A stretch of 64,000 nucleotides of DNA from Macrobrachium rosenbergii (GCF_040412425.1 NC_089753.1:35720913-35784912), one strand, 5' to 3'. Shown: positions 1-16,333, numbered from the stretch's first letter. Numbers and translations: made by a program. The notes: a model not told the origin generated them from the letters alone.

Positions 1-1249
1 CCCTTGCGTAGCTTTAGAATGATGTTTTTGGTCATGCAGCACTATGGTCTTTAAACCAGTATCATCTTGGGTTTATTGTTAATTTCATTCGTATTATCTC
101 CAGTATCTTTTTTATCTAGTATTTCCTTTTTCTTTCCATTTCCTGTGGCTTGCGTGCACATAAAATCCAACCAAACCTGCTTATCTTCTTGGACCTTATT
201 ACATGTTGATACTGTTGTGGCAAACATTGCAAGCAACAGCAGTGCTAATTGTGCCGGGTAAGTCAAGAGCAGACCAGGCATGGAGCCAAGTAAGGAGATT
301 GCATGCCTGTCTGAAGTGCATTGTTTAACCAATTTTTACTTTTTCAGTTGGAGCATGAATGTCGAGGTTTTTTTTTCCGACTTTCCCTTTTTCTTTGTTT
401 GGTTTTCATTTTCGAGGTATACTTTTCATCATGACTGACTCCAATAGGTATTTTTTCATCCTAAAGACAATAAGAAGATGAAGAAGCTAAATGAATTCCT
501 TGATTAGACAGTTATTTTGATTGCTAATCACATCAGCTAACCAGCAATGCAGGTCGTGCTATGTTCAGAGCTAAGTTTGTGCTTGAAATTGTGGTTAGAT
601 ATGGTGCTTTTTATCAAAATCTGTAATGTAGGTTACTCTGGCTAGCTATGAGTGGCTTTCTTGTTCAGAATAATCTTGGCATAGGTCACTTATGGCCAGC
701 AGTACCAGACAAAAAAAAAATAAATATAAATCATTTAAAAGTCTGAAGAGGTAATGATTAGTAGCTCTTAGACTATGCTTGTGTCTTTGCTTTGTTATTC
801 TAAGATAGTCATGCATTTAGTTGGTGATTTCTTGTCAAGAGCAATCAATTAGCATTTCAATGTAAGTGGAAAAACTCTGTGTTTTATCTTGATCTAGATG
901 GAAGATATGTTCAAGTGAATCATGTTGAAGCCAATGCTGACACCCAGTTTGATTGGGAGGGAACAAACTTTAGTCAAAGTGTCTTTTTTTTGTATAAAGA
1001 CCGGTATTACATGCTAAAGCTCTAAAACTTTACTTTTTTTTTTACTTAGCTCTGAGTTCCTTTCAAAACTTGCTGTCATTAATGCAGAAATCAGAGAGGA
1101 CTGTTTTCTTTCTGATGTTTGCATTTGAACAGCACAGTTTTGGAAGTAGTTTTCTGGAGTAAGAACTGGTTGCATGTAATCCCTGCCTTACGTAAAAGCC
1201 TTGAGATGAAATTTCACGGGGACTCCTTTTCCCTTTTGCATAACACCAG
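1..1249. other. Intron (calcineurin A), no exon seen
   Basis: No reading frame in this stretch resembles the calcineurin catalytic domain, so I read it as part of the intron upstream of the first visible coding exon. It is AT-rich, with short T and A runs. The exon encoding the calcineurin B-binding helix must lie before base 1. Confidence 0.6.
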
Positions 1250-3628
<2,379 letters not shown>

Positions 3629-5972
3629 AACCCACAGCCTCAGGTAACACAATTACATTATCATTTCACAGTTTTTTATATTGTGCTGTTAAGAAGTACC
3701 ATATTTGCCATCTTTGAAAAAAGTTTAGGAAATTCATGGTGTGTTTTGTAAGCTGGAGGACAAGTTCACAAGTTTAACACCAATCCCACCCTGAGATGTA
3801 AACACAGACTACTGTGATCTTTATAACAAAAGTTCGACTCAACAGATATGAAACCCATGCAAGTCAAATAATTATTTTATAACTTGGAATATTTTATTTC
3901 CCATTATATACAATAAAGATTTAATGCAGTCAAATAGAAAATAAACTATGCAGAGGTCCATCTCAAGTGGAAAATGTTTTCTCAGTTTTTATTAACTACT
4001 CAGTATTACAGTTTTCAGTGCTAATTGTTATTTAAAGTATCAGTATATACTGGTCATCTCATCTTCATGAAGATTTCTAAGTATAAGGGTTAGCCTTGAG
4101 TATAAGCAACTACAGTATAGTGTCAACAGTTTTAAAACATGGTTTTATGAAAAGTCATTATGATTCTTCTGAACATTACATTGATTTTGCTATCACCATT
4201 TAACAGTAAATATTGTACTATACAGTATTAGGTAACATTTCATATGAGCTGTTTTTGCTTCATACAAATGTGGATTCATAAGCCTTTATATATTATACAG
4301 TCCCTATTATTAATTAAATGATTAGCTTCAACACAAATTTTAAGTGTAACCATATATTACTTCGTTCTTTATGACCACTGAGTATTGGGTTTTGTTGGCA
4401 CTCTGTTTCAGTCTTTTGATTTCATTCTCCAACAATATTGATCATTAATTGTGTGCATTAAAGTGTACTTAACCAATTAGGATACTTTATATTTTACTGT
4501 ACAGTATTTGTTTTATCATTGCAAAATATCTCAAGTATATTTGAATGTATATCATCTGCACCAAATAGAGAGAGTTGGGGGGGCTTTTTTTTTGTGGGGG
4601 GGCATATTGTAGACTTACCAGGCATTCAACTCGGTACAAATTACAAATTAAAGTAGTCTATGTATTGCACACTTTAGTAATGGCCTTTTTTTATATATAT
4701 AGCTTACTGCTTAAATGTCAGTATAGGAGACTTTGTATTTTAGGTGTTTACAGAGAAAGAGGAAAGAAAGACTTTTAGGTTAAGCTTAGTCATAGAGTTG
4801 TATGATTGTTTAAGTTAGCTTGTATGATTAGGTAATTACGAGTAATTATGATGCATTTTGACTCTTAATTTTTGTGACCATACATCATAAATATAACATT
4901 ATTGTAATATATGTCTTATGTGCTCAAAAGTACATTATCAGTACTGTATGTGTGAGGAAGAGAGGGAGGGAAATAAAGATTTTTTTCTTCTGAATAGTCA
5001 GACAGATGGAAAATACATTTTTTTTATCATGATAGATGCTTGTATGGTGGCATTTTTATTGTATGATTTTGTTAGTTGAAGTACCTATGATGCAGTGGTA
5101 AATTGTTTGTGTTCCGTATCTAAGTAAAAAATGGTTTAATACTGTATTTAAGTAGGCTTACTATTACAATATTAGATGATAACAATTAACCCAGTCAGAA
5201 GAGATGGTAGGTTAGGCTTATACTGGTCAATGTGTGAAGCAAATGCCATTACTATAATTCAGAAAAATACTGTATTGTGAAAGCAAGATCCCATCCCATA
5301 ACTTGTCTAAAAATACAGGTGGTAAATGTTTCTTCCCATATGCAATAATATTGTGATAGAGATAGATTAGAAGCTTCAAAATAACTATAAAGTAGTTAGG
5401 ACTGTGATTATTTGGGAAATGAGTGGTATTTTTAAATTTACAGAATATGCCCTGCAAAATAGGGCGAGTCTTATATTTCCAGCAAATAATAGACCGTAGT
5501 GTCGTGTCTAGAATGAGTGCTTCACCCTGGAGACTAGTAATGAGATAAAAAAAACTGGATCAATAAAAGTAAATTAAATGAAGGTAAAGTTGAAGGGAGA
5601 ATGCAGTTCATCCCTGGTTTGAAGCTACACTTTTAAGGCATTGAGTACTGCCTGCTATGTTACACAGTTTGGTTTTAAGAGCAACTGAATAAAATTACAA
5701 TATTTTTTTTGCATTTAGACCAGCTTGTAGCCTAGTGATTCATCTTCAGTTCTGTAATGAATGGCCTGAACATTATAAATACAAATTACGGTAAAAATTT
5801 GTCATTTAAACCCTTGTAAAGTTAGGCATAAAGTAGAATGAAGTAGAAGTGAATGAGGAAAAAAATAGACATCTGTCCTTTAGTCATTGATCTGACTAAT
5901 GTAGCCAGTGGAAAGGAAGTAGGATAAATAAAGAATAATTTTATGTAAAAATAGCCATGTTTCTTATTGCAG
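3629..5972 (+). other. CanA: CanA 3'UTR and following AT-rich sequence
   Basis: AATAAA at 3912-3917 is a plausible proximal poly(A) signal about 285 bases after the stop; further signals occur near 3941 and 4973. A good donor (CTCAG|GTAACA) lies only 14 bases past the stop at 3642/3643, and a good acceptor (TTATTGCAG) ends at 5972, so the 3'UTR may also be spliced. Beyond the proximal signal I see only AT-rich sequence with G-run low complexity near 4577-4603. Confidence 0.5.
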
Positions 5973-7470
5973 GTTGGCGTGGTGTGTGAGTGAATATTGG
6001 GAACTGTCAAACTAGATGGTGATCTCAAGTGTGCAGATGGTGAGTGCAGGGTGAGGCTGCCTGGCCAGTTCATGGTTGTGATGCAAATGTGTTGCCTCTG
6101 CCCCTGGTGGGCCCCACTGGTCAGCCAACCCCACACTAGACATCCCACTAATCTGATATACTACAACTGTGGCTCATCCAGCTGCAGTCGGCCAGGGCTG
6201 GGCTAGGCCAGGTCGCCAGCCGAGCGTTACCTGGTCCGTCGGTGCTACCACCACAGAGGGTGCATAAAGTGGCAGATGCGACCTGGCCGACCCCAGGTCA
6301 CCATCACCCAGTTGCTGCTGCTAAAGACTTAATGACCCGGTCAACTGTACCCTTCCAGTGTCGTCTTTAGTACACTGTCAGGCTACCACCCTCTGTGTTG
6401 CCTATGCTGTTGGCTTTGCACCTTAACCCATTGTGTTGGTGATGATGATAACCCGAAATAAGTATCATCACCATGGGAATACCAGGGCACCAGACTTGAC
6501 CACTTCAGGGTAGCAGTTTTGATGGTATGTCATTGGAGAGAGGTGGTGGTGGTGGAGGTGGTGGTGGTGTTGGTGATGGTGGTGGTGGTGTTGGTGTGTG
6601 AGAGCACAGTATAGTGGTCAGGTGGTGTGATACATGTGAGTGTGTGTGAAGAAGATGAAGCAGAAGGAAGAAGAAGAACCCTCCAACAAGGCCCCGATGA
6701 CCAGGAGTCACTAGCTGCAGTGTCTGTCCAGGTTGTGTCACATACTAACAATGAAAACTACTCACATTCTGTAAGTGAAACTGTTCATAAAATCATGTAT
6801 ATAGTTTTCTTTATTATTGTGTATAGCAGCATGCTTGATATTTACAGACTCATACAGCCTCTCTAAAGCCCCTCTGTAGCAAGACAGTAGCCTGTGTATT
6901 GGTCCAATGGACTGTTGGCAAGCTTTTCCTGAATATATCTGCCATTCAATTGACTTAGGAGGATGCAATACATTATGGCCTGTGTGCAATATACCTTCGT
7001 TTCATCTAGAATCCTAAATTTTCTTAGGTTAGAATGATAGCTTGTCATCTACTGATCATTGTTCTGTGGCTCTGGAAAATTATTATATATCATTTCTTCC
7101 CCTCTCTCACTTTCTCTCTTTCTCAGTTCGATATAGTGTTTAAGCCCTGTTTTCACACAGAGGGAGTGGTGTACATGCTGCATCATCAGAGAAGAAACAA
7201 GTTTCCATGTAATTCAGTCCCTCTGGCATACCTATTACATGGTATAGATACTGTTGCTAATGGACGTTTTCTTCTCCGTGGCAATTTTCATACATGCAAC
7301 TGTCATGTGAGAGTGTGTGGAATTCATATTCAATTCTGCCATATTAAGTGTTATGTAAAAGAACTAATAATATTAAGTCGTGTTATAAAAAAAAGTTTTA
7401 TGCCTTTTTCCATACCAAAGTGTCCTAGTCAATTATGTGGAAAGAAGGCATCGAGGCCCTGCCGCTAATG
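5973..7470 (+). other. GC-richer stretch, possible spliced 3'UTR exon or unknown transcript
   Basis: From the acceptor at 5972 the sequence becomes clearly richer in G and C than its surroundings up to about 6760. It includes a GGT-rich simple repeat (6541-6597). Frames from the acceptor close quickly, so if transcribed it is probably untranslated. A 144-codon open frame at 7034-7468 has no recognisable domain and an unusual Cys/His content; I do not call it a gene. Confidence 0.3.
6541..6597 (+). repeat. (GGT)n-type simple repeat
   Basis: The stretch is an imperfect run of GGT and GTT triplets, with two parallel blocks separated by GTTGGTGAT. The long Ser/Thr/Pro-rich reading frames across it come from the repeat and are not genes. 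Confidence 0.9.
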
Positions 7471-9186
7471 TGTACGGCCTGTCGGAGCCCTCCCTCTCCC
7501 CTCCCATCCTCCCTGAGAAAATTGCGAGAGTATACTCTCTCGCAGTATGCTAGGGGTCCATCAGCCATCACTTCTGGGTTTCCCATATTTAAATGTTAAC
7601 ACAAATACCATAAATGAAAAAAAAGATTTTATGATATTAAGCGCTCGCTCTCATTTTTCACTTTATAACTTTACTGGTTGGTGTAAATTATAAAACAAGC
7701 AAGTAGCCCTTAACTTTTTTCTCTCTGAGCTCATAATGCTCTAGAGAGATTTTGTGAATGTGCATTGAAAGTGGTTATTATTATGTTATGTTGATATTTA
7801 TAATAGAGAAGGATAAAAGTTAATTTCTATATACTTTTAATTGTGAGATAGATGTTAATTGCTTCAATCTGGTATGAATATATTATTTTCTTGTGGAATA
7901 GGATCTAAGTTTTCTCTTGTTATCTTGTTCATTAATAAATCTATTATTAGGTCGTGTCAAATAATGTATATGAAATATAACCTTCCATATTATTTATAAT
8001 TAAAGAAAATGTTCAGTCAAAAGCATAAGCTCCTTCATGCCAAGCTTTTCAAGGTCAGGCCGTTCTGGGCTGCTGCAAGGAAGTTGAGCTGGTGCTGTCG
8101 ACACCAAAACAAATAAATGAACTTGATTCATTGTTGTCGTTGCAATTATGGACTCAGTCTCTTGATATGATGAGGAGGCCAAATTAGTACTAATAGTAAT
8201 AAAAAGACTACCAGACTAAATATATGTATATTGGAGAGGAAGTCATCCAATAAAAGCCACAATAAGCATCCAGTCCAACCACCCGTGCACCCCTGGACAT
8301 TGTGGCCTTGAGTCGACATTGCTACAGGTCATTCAAGATGAGGCAAACCAAGTTTCATGGCCCATCATGCAGCAGATGTTGTTATAATCTATATATACAT
8401 ATATATACAATATATCTCACATCACAGGTAAACATCGTTGAGGTATTTAAAATATATATATGGAATGACTCACATTATTAGTACAGTACTTGAAATCTGC
8501 TCCCAGTACCATGACCTGTATCAGTGGATCTCTTCAGTTACATTCAGTGGCAGTGGCAAATACCCAGGAGTGAGAGCTCTCAAACTGTAAACATACAAAT
8601 GCTCGGTTGCCGGGTTATCTTTTATTCAGTGGTGCAAAATCGCTTCTATCAAATGGTTGAAACCACTCTGAATTTCTTGTTGCAATAGTTATCTATTGTT
8701 AAGTATGGTTTATATTATTTGAAAGGTGCTGGTGAGGCACAGTAATGAGAACAACGTCTAAAGGAGCTTTGGTTCACAGTCTGGCAGTCAACAACTGGGT
8801 GGTTTTGTCCCATTAGCGCTTGAGTGTCATTGAAGGGAGCCAGTGTGTGTGTGTTTTGCAGCAGCAGCAGCAGCAGCAGCAGCAGTTACAAACTACAAAC
8901 TGTTGTGTAACATTTTATACTTCTCAGCATCTCTGCCTTTTGTGGTGTATTGTAAAATATTTAGTTATAAAGCCATGTTCATTTTTGTTTAACTGTTCTA
9001 CTGAAGAAAAGATTGACTGGACGTTTGCATTGTTTCGACATTGAGATTCTAAATAAATTCTAAGAATCTTTTATAACTTTCTTTGATTTTCCTAAATATT
9101 TCAGCTTATGTCATTTGTGCTGTGTTTATCATTGTTATACATTACAGTACATGTAGTTGAATGGGAATAGCAAATTACATTTCCAG
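7471..9186. other. Intergenic or intronic AT-rich sequence
   Basis: No supported gene is seen. The stretch contains a small perfect hairpin (7523-7544, 8-bp arms TGCGAGAG/CTCTCGCA around TATACT), AT-rich microsatellite sequence near 8390-8460 and a (CAG)9 tract. AATAAA occurs near 7935 and 9051. Confidence 0.5.
8859..8885 (+). repeat. (CAG)9 trinucleotide repeat
   Basis: There are nine uninterrupted CAG units. The open frame across it (8820-9044) would give a poly-Gln run but has no other protein-like character, so it is recorded as a microsatellite only. Confidence 0.95.
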
Positions 9187-10649
9187 ACTCTTGGGAGGCT
9201 TACCCAAAGGATTCATTCTTCAATGAGGTGAACATGAACAACAAGAAGAAATCTAGGTAAGAAGGGATCTGATGAAAATTAAGATAAAAGTAACACATAT
9301 CAGGCTTGAAATATGCTGCAAAGAACCAGTGTCACATATGCCACACAAACCTGCTTGAAGTGCTATGCTTTACAGAATGTTACAGGAATTTAGTAAAAGT
9401 GTTGCTACCTTAAAAGTTATCTTAGTGTCCTTGTAAGACTGCAGGTACAGTACAATGCATATCTCAGTTTTGTAGGAATAGTAAATTTACTGGAATTGTG
9501 CATTAGCCATTTTACAAAGTACAGCAATACAAAGCAGATGATAGTGCAACTTGACCATTTCATTTGGTTAAACTTCTATTCTTTTATAGTGGTACGTTAT
9601 TGTACTATATATAAACTTTCATTTTCCATTCAAGAAATACAAAATAAGGATGCAGTAGACCCCTCAATATCAATGATGGAAGGATGGTTCCAATTCTTGT
9701 TGCAAGGTAGCATTCCTCTTGGAAGTTCTGAATAAATTTCACTGAAAACCATTTCCTTTGATGAATCATTTTATTGTTTTATAACTATAATAACTTACCC
9801 TATACCCTACCTGAGGAATGATGTTCATACTTTTTAACTTCATAGACTTAGCCAAGATATATTTATGTGACAAGAACAATCAAGGAATTAATTTGTTCCT
9901 ATGAAAGCATAAACCATTGTCTCTTATACAGGAGAATTGCTGCATTCCTTCTGACTGAAGTTGAACTCGTTCTTTGTTTTATTTATCTGAAAAGTAGTGT
10001 CACATTCAGGGGTGTGAAGAGCATTGGCAAGTGTAATGAATCTTCATAACCTGTTGTTTGGTGGATCCCACTATTTTATACTCCGGTTGTTGGGAAAATT
10101 TGCTACCGTTGGAAAGTTTTCGATAGAACAGGCAATCTTGCCACCAAACGCCTCCCTACTCTTCCTCTTGAGTACACCTTTCAGGGAAGAGGTGGGTATG
10201 CATGGGAGGTGGTGGATCAATACAGTTACCCTTAGCTGCAGCAATTGCTATCATTTACTGTAGCTGCAACCACTAGGAGCTAAATGCAGTTGAACCTCCG
10301 GAAGTGGTTGGTATTTCCATGGAAAATGTCTGAGGGCATCTAGTGCTACTTCCTCAAGATAAAGACCCTGGCTAGGGGCAATGGGAGGAAGGATAAGCTG
10401 TTTCCTTCCTCCTCCTCCCCATTTTCAAGTCCTTCCTTGCTGTCCAACCCATCTTTTTTGTCTTACTCCTGTAGGAAGAGGAGGAGTAGTAGTAGCCCAA
10501 GGAGGCCTCTCACAAGAAGTCCGATCAGCTGTCGGTCGGGATGTGATACAGGCCTCACTGTGTACACTCAGTACCCCTGTCCCTTCCTGCTCAGTCTTGG
10601 ACAAGAGAACAAGAAGGAAGAGTACAAGAAAATACCACTGCACCTTTAG
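9187..10649 (+). CDS. Two-exon 3' end of an unidentified coding unit
   Basis: Exon 9187-9256 follows ATTTCCAG and ends AG|GTAAGA. It has one open frame, (AC)SWEAYPKDSFFNEVNMNNKK and then KS. Exon 10475-10649 follows an excellent polypyrimidine tract (TTTTTTGTCTTACTCCTGTAG), joins in phase through a split Arg, and reads RKRRSSSSPRRPLTRSPISC onward to TAG at 10647-10649. AATAAA at 10921-10926 gives a poly(A) signal. The product end is basic and Ser/Arg-rich, then hydrophobic and aromatic, then charged (QENKKEEYKKIPLHL). I do not recognise the family. The first exon needs a preceding phase-1 exon; CanA exon 2850-2947 ends in phase 1, so an alternative calcineurin C-terminus is possible. Otherwise it is the end of a separate gene whose 5' exons I cannot find. 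Confidence 0.5.
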
Positions 10650-10920
10650 ATTTTAGTGTATGACATTACTGACCTGGGTTGTGGGCAGTGTTCCCGAAAC
10701 TTGGAAATGTGGCCTCCAGTGTGGGAGTTTTGATGCACAAGATGATTGTGTGCAGAAATGGGGTCTTCATTTTATGATCTATTGCACCAAGTGTGAAAAA
10801 ATTTCCACACACTTTTTAGGGTTTTATTGTGGCCAGATATATTATTTTCTTATGTGATTCATTGACCTATATTCTCGGTCATTTGCATATTTATATATCT
10901 GATTTATATAATAATGACTG

Positions 10921-10926
10921 AATAAA
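10921..10926 (+). promoter_or_regulatory. AATAAA poly(A) signal
   Basis: A canonical hexamer 272 bases after the TAG of the unidentified terminal exon, in the right orientation for that transcript. Confidence 0.5.
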
Positions 10927-10949
10927 GAGCCGTCGATGAATGGTTGTTT

Positions 10950-13900
10950 ACGCTGAATGATGAAGCAGCAGAAGTCGATCAAGGAGTGGTGTCTTGATTG
11001 ACATGTCGAATGCAGACGACAACAGAGTGACAGGTTTAGGTTTCCATCTAATTAAGGTAACTTAAATCTATTTAAAATTGTTTTAATATATGTAAAAAGT
11101 GATTGTGGTTAATTTGATAAGGGAAGTTTATGGGAAATAATCTTTAGGCTGTGAAGGAAAGCATATATCGTCTAATATGTTAGTTATTACGGATGGTTGA
11201 ATGAATTTAAAGTTTAGACAAGCGTGGAAGTCATGGCTTTAAAAGTTAGTTGCGTTTATCATAATCAGTTGAACAAATAAATATTGTGTATCCAACAGCA
11301 TTAACATAAAAATTAGGCTTAAGTTATTTTTGATCATTAATATGAACGCCCTCTATAACATTATCAGGCATAATATAAATAGCAAGGAAAATATGAACAG
11401 ATACAGAAAAAATAAAATTTTTTACTTGCCATAAGCCAGACAAACTTACTACACATCCCTTCCTCCTCCCTTTGTACCCTTTGTGGGCAATTCACCATCA
11501 TGATGTAACGGATAATAAGATTCACAGCACATTCAATTACCCAAAGTATTTAAGAAATGCATCAGTGTGATTACAGTAATCAGAAGAGATTGGAATATGG
11601 CAATGTTGCTCTATTTTGATGACAAAAACAGTTGCAAAGATGTTGTGCAAATGATGTACTGTGCAACATACAGTCTCATAGCCACACCACTACTGAATGA
11701 GCGCACATTATTCAAGATTTCAATTTGAGACGGGATCACGAATTTGGATAGAGTTTTAATCTTAGTATCTAGTAGTGGGTAAAAACTGTATATCTAATGA
11801 TCATCCTGTACACTGTAGACGGATGGACTCAAGTGTATACTATGATAACTTTTGAACACCCTCATAGGATCTGGTAACTGTTTAAGAAAGCCAATGTAAG
11901 ATCATTTGCAATCAATTTTTTGTGAATGTTATTAGTAGGATTTCTTTCCATGATTGAAAGCAATTGAGTAATTGATTTGAGAAAAAGAGCAAAAATTGTT
12001 TAAAGTCGTCAGATACCGGGAATCTGTTACAAATACAGTACTGGAGTAACTTCAATTTCTATAAAACAGAGGTTATGCATGGTTAGGATAATGTTAGAAA
12101 TTCTTAATTCTGTGCAGGAGAAAACATTTGGAATCCTATATCAATAGGAAGTTCCAATCGATTTTGAAACAACAGTACAAGTGGCAAGTAGGAATTTAAT
12201 GTGGTAATTTGTACTTAAAAGGATGAAGCCTCTTTGATAAGAAATACAGTAACTTGGTAATATTTGCTGCATTGTCTTTGAACAGGAGAACCTTTGTGTG
12301 ATGACAAAATGTCCAACTATCTGGCAAAATACCCAGGGCATAAGTTCATTCCTAAAGTGTTTGTTTACAGTGCCTAGTTAAGGTGACAGACCTCACCCTG
12401 ACATCCAGAAAGCAAATGTACAGTGCAACTCATCCAAAAAAGGACCTTCACACAAGAAGCTAGTTTTACAAGATTTCCATTTCTAGACAGTTGTAGGGCT
12501 TGGCCCAGAGATTTGTTTTTGTACAGGATGAAAACTGGAGCAAGTTGCACTTATAGTGGGACTGCTAGGTCAGAAGAGACTAAAGGAATGAGTGTAAAGA
12601 ACTAGTAGAGGGAATGCTGGGATGTTCATAAGGTACCGTATCCTGAGTACTGTGTAAGGTGCAATATAACATGCACCCACTACAATGTCGCAAAATGCCT
12701 CAGTTCTTCCAAAGTCTTCACCACATAAGTTAATAACTTTAACCAGATTAATCAAATGGTTAAAGTTGATAAAAAATAGGTAATGGAAGATAATCTAGGT
12801 GTAGGTAGTTTTGTACATCATTGCAGATGAAAAACAAATTACATATAAACAGGCTTAAGTAATGTATTACTTATTAGTTACCTCAAACGTTGCATTTTGG
12901 GCACACTGAACCGCACTAAATCAGGTGGTCTGCTAATAAAAGTAGTCACAAATAATGTCACAGCTCTGATGTGAACAAGAGGAAGAAACAGACAAAGACT
13001 AATTCCTCTTCTGTTTGGTTGACTGAAATCATATTAGAATAAGTGAAAAGAATGAAACCATGACATGGGTTTGTTTCCAGCAGGAAAAAATACCATAACC
13101 TTTATTTCCTGAGAATATATCTGCTGAGGAGACCTTGTGCTACCACAAGATTTTGCTTCTTGCATTGCTCATGGGAAATGAGGAGAAAATTCATGACAAG
13201 GATTGCAAATGAGGGGACCCAGTAACTATTTTAAGAGGTTTGGTTGTCTGCAACTAATTTGATAATTTGTTGCACAAAGTCTACAGGATCTCTCATGTTA
13301 TGTTTTTTTTTTTTTTTTGATGTTCTCTTCCTGAAGCTTGTGTAATAAGACTGGATTATTTCTACAGAACCATCTGGCTTATGCATATGTTTAATCTACC
13401 AGATACAATATTTTCATGTTCTGAATTGATAGCAGGAGAGAATGCTTTCATACAGCAAACATTTAATATATGAGTATATTCATGTATGTCAATTTATTCA
13501 GTGATACATAGGCTATCTTTAAGAATATTAAAATATATTAAAACAAACAATGCAGTTATTCTTGTCCAAACTTGGCTAGCAAACATCTGCTGAACAGGAT
13601 GAACTTGCGTGAAAAAAAAAAAACTAGAAAAGATGAGTATAAAGTATATGAAAGCCAGGAAGCAAATGGTTTAAAGTATGTATTCCACTTTTAAATATTG
13701 TTTGCATTATCAACCACTATAACACTGACAAGAAGAGTGTTCCGAGGCTTTACGGTATACAGGGAAGATGACTTGTCACTATGCAGTGGGACATTATGGC
13801 GCCTTGGCAAAAGTGATTCAAGTACATGACTTCACTCTTTATAAATATTTTGCTTTTATCATTAAAAGTTATGTCACACCATAGTCCAGTTTCTAGAATC

Positions 13901-16330
13901 ACCAAGCTGGCCTCGAGGATTTGTTGATAACCAACGAGTAAACATTTAGTGCAATGAATTTTATATTGGAGGTGAAAAATAGGTCAAGGAGAACACACTA
14001 TGCATCCTGCCTAGGTGTGGCTACCAAAGGTCTCTGTACGATGGTTGCAGCTTGGGAGAAGTGTTTTGCATGTTGAAGTTACTAAAGAGGAGGTCATCCT
14101 GTTGAGGATTATACTAGTGATTGATCTTGTAGCAAAAACATATGCGAACCAGGGAACATAGGAAATTAATAGAGTATACCAATGGTTAGGAGTGTCAGAC
14201 CTCAGAAGTAAACCTAGTTCTTATGACAAATTTCCAGTTATTATACTTACATAAAAGATAATTTAAATTTTTACCTTTAGTAAAGGTCTGTCAGTGTATA
14301 GAACCACTAACAATGGAGGAAGAAGAAAAATGGAAAGTGAAAGAAATTTGCATGAGAAAAGGGTGGTAGGCGGCATGCAGGCCAGAAGTAAGACATCGTA
14401 CTCGGTCTACAATATTTAAATTTTTCCATCTAACTACGGAAGGTTGGACACACCAGTGTATGCCCCTACAAAATCTTATCCTAGACCTAGAGAAACTATT
14501 AGGTGAAAAACAAGAAGGAATGTTAAAGAGGAAAGGAAGCTGTATAACCTTCTTAGAAAACTTTTCGTCTCTTATTTGAAAGGTATAGATACAGTTATCG
14601 AGAACATATAAGAAAAATTCCAACAGCTGAAAGCTAAGAGTTAGTTATCTTATTTTCCCCATATACATTAACCTTGAAAATTTAATCCTTACATATCACA
14701 GATACTGAGTGCAGTATGCATCATGATTAATTATCACCGCCTCGTGGCACAGAAAGGGTGAATATACTGTACAAAAATGTAATTGTGGATTTTCACCTAA
14801 AATTATCACAATTGTTTACACGTTGTTTTGTTAACTTTTGTGGGGGCCACAAATGCTTAGGCTACAGGCAAAAAGTCTTGATTAATCGATTACGTTTGAG
14901 ATGAACAATGAAAATATTGATGATGTTTTAAAGAGAATTACTACTGTCTTAGTGTGTTCCTATGCTAACGATAAGTTAGCGCTGCTTTAGTTAATTCACA
15001 GTTCAAATGTACAAAAGGCGTATTGCAATCCTGTAGAAATTGAAGAGCAACAACGACGCCTTGAGAAGATTGCGAGAATCTGTTGCACAGCTGAGAGGAA
15101 AAGTGAAGGAAACAACTGGAAACAAATAGCAGACGAAAGGCAGAATGATTACAAGACAATATATTCCTCCAGAGGGTGAGTATTGGCTGGTTTATGAAAT
15201 CTAGGGTATAATAAACCCAAGGACTGGGAACACTGTTAGCCACTCTGTGTTTTGAGACAGTGTAAAGAGCGAGTTGAAGTGGTTGGATAATAAAATAAAT
15301 CCAGGAAATAAATGATATTAGGTACAAGGATTTAAAAGTGGAACTGGGAGAAGACGCCACTGTTGCACTTAACAATAGCTAAAGAGTTTGGACAGCAAGA
15401 CTGAAGAAAGGAAGGAGGTAAGGTAAAAGGCTAACAAGTTTGTGGGTCTAGGGGCGGAAGGACTGCTGCAAATACCTTTTAGAGCTGCCTACAGTAGCCC
15501 ATGTGAGGTGCACTGATGGCAGTACTCCTAGCAGAGCCAGAGACTTGGTATAGACCGGTTTTTACAGTATATGTTGATGAAAGAAGCAGATATAGCCTAA
15601 TCTCTCCTTTAAAACACGGAGAATGAAAGTGGAATAGTAGTGATTAAAATGCTAGGTCAATTTCTGAAGATGATGGAAGCTTATAAACTGTGTTAAAGGT
15701 AGCTATACAAACAAGTATGTGTCTGAAAAGCATCAAGACAGTACTATACAGTTATAGTACAAAAGCTGAAAAAAGTACTTGAATTATAGATGTGCTTGGG
15801 AAGAGCTCGGAACGTTCGTTAACATAAATAGGTTAACGGTTTGCTTTTGGTATAAATGAACCTAGTCAAAATCTGATGATCAAATTAAAATTTACGATTT
15901 TGCATAACAACGGGTGTTTTAGCACAAGAAACGCATGAGGCATTGTTTGCCGAACTTTACAGATATGTCATCTGGCCATAATATACCTAGACCGTGAACG
16001 GGGCAAGGATTTGATATAGCCAATAAGGCCATCGAAGAGAAGTTAAATGTTTTGAATAAAAGCCGAGACGACACCTGCAAAACATGGAAACAATTCACTG
16101 TAATGCGTATCAACTGAAGAAAAACCAACCACAAAGAAACAGAGTACTTTAGGCTAAAAAACAAGTGAAGTTGTAAAATGTTAGTAATTCGGCACAGTAA
16201 AATTTTGTAACGAAGAGAATCATCATATGCTTTGAAGAGCTATGCACCTTTCTTTCTTGCTTTACATTGGAAATTGTTAATATCGAATACGAAATATTTT
16301 GTGAAATTTCGAGATCTCGATATGTAGTCA
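10950..16330. other. Intergenic AT-rich region, no supported gene
   Basis: Only short open frames without recognisable domains are seen, plus T and A runs (for example near 13303-13319 and 13612-13623). The one assignable feature is a dispersed repeat fragment near 15.37-15.55 kb. Confidence 0.55.
15370..15545 (+). repeat. Decapod-type dispersed repeat (family D), fragment
   Basis: It shares the run 'gacagcaagactgaagaaag', the later 'gaaggactgctgcaaat' and a 'gtgaggtgcactgatggcag' end with the copy at 39.1 kb, and with reverse-strand copies at 18.1, 32.2 and 39.6 kb. I remember this repeat type from decapod sequence; its class is unknown to me. Confidence 0.65.
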
Positions 16331-16333
16331 TAC

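Noticed and set aside
6505..6751. Thr/Pro- and Ser-rich open frames on the minus strand
   Set aside because: They are translations of the GGT-type simple repeat.
7034..7468. 144-codon open frame on the plus strand, rich in Cys and His
   Set aside because: It has no recognisable domain, its start lies in an AT-rich non-coding context, and codon use resembles the flanks. Length alone is not decisive in a 64-kb window.
8820..9044. Open frame with a poly-Gln run
   Set aside because: The Gln run is just the (CAG)9 microsatellite. The remainder is not protein-like and no splice sites bracket it convincingly.
10381..10656. 91-codon frame overlapping the unidentified terminal exon
   Set aside because: It is a shadow of the frame (10475-10649) that joins exon 9187-9256 in phase; it reads through the polypyrimidine tract.
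14291..15375. 110- and 136-codon minus-strand frames
   Set aside because: They have no domain or neighbouring exon, and the second overlaps sequence adjoining a dispersed repeat.
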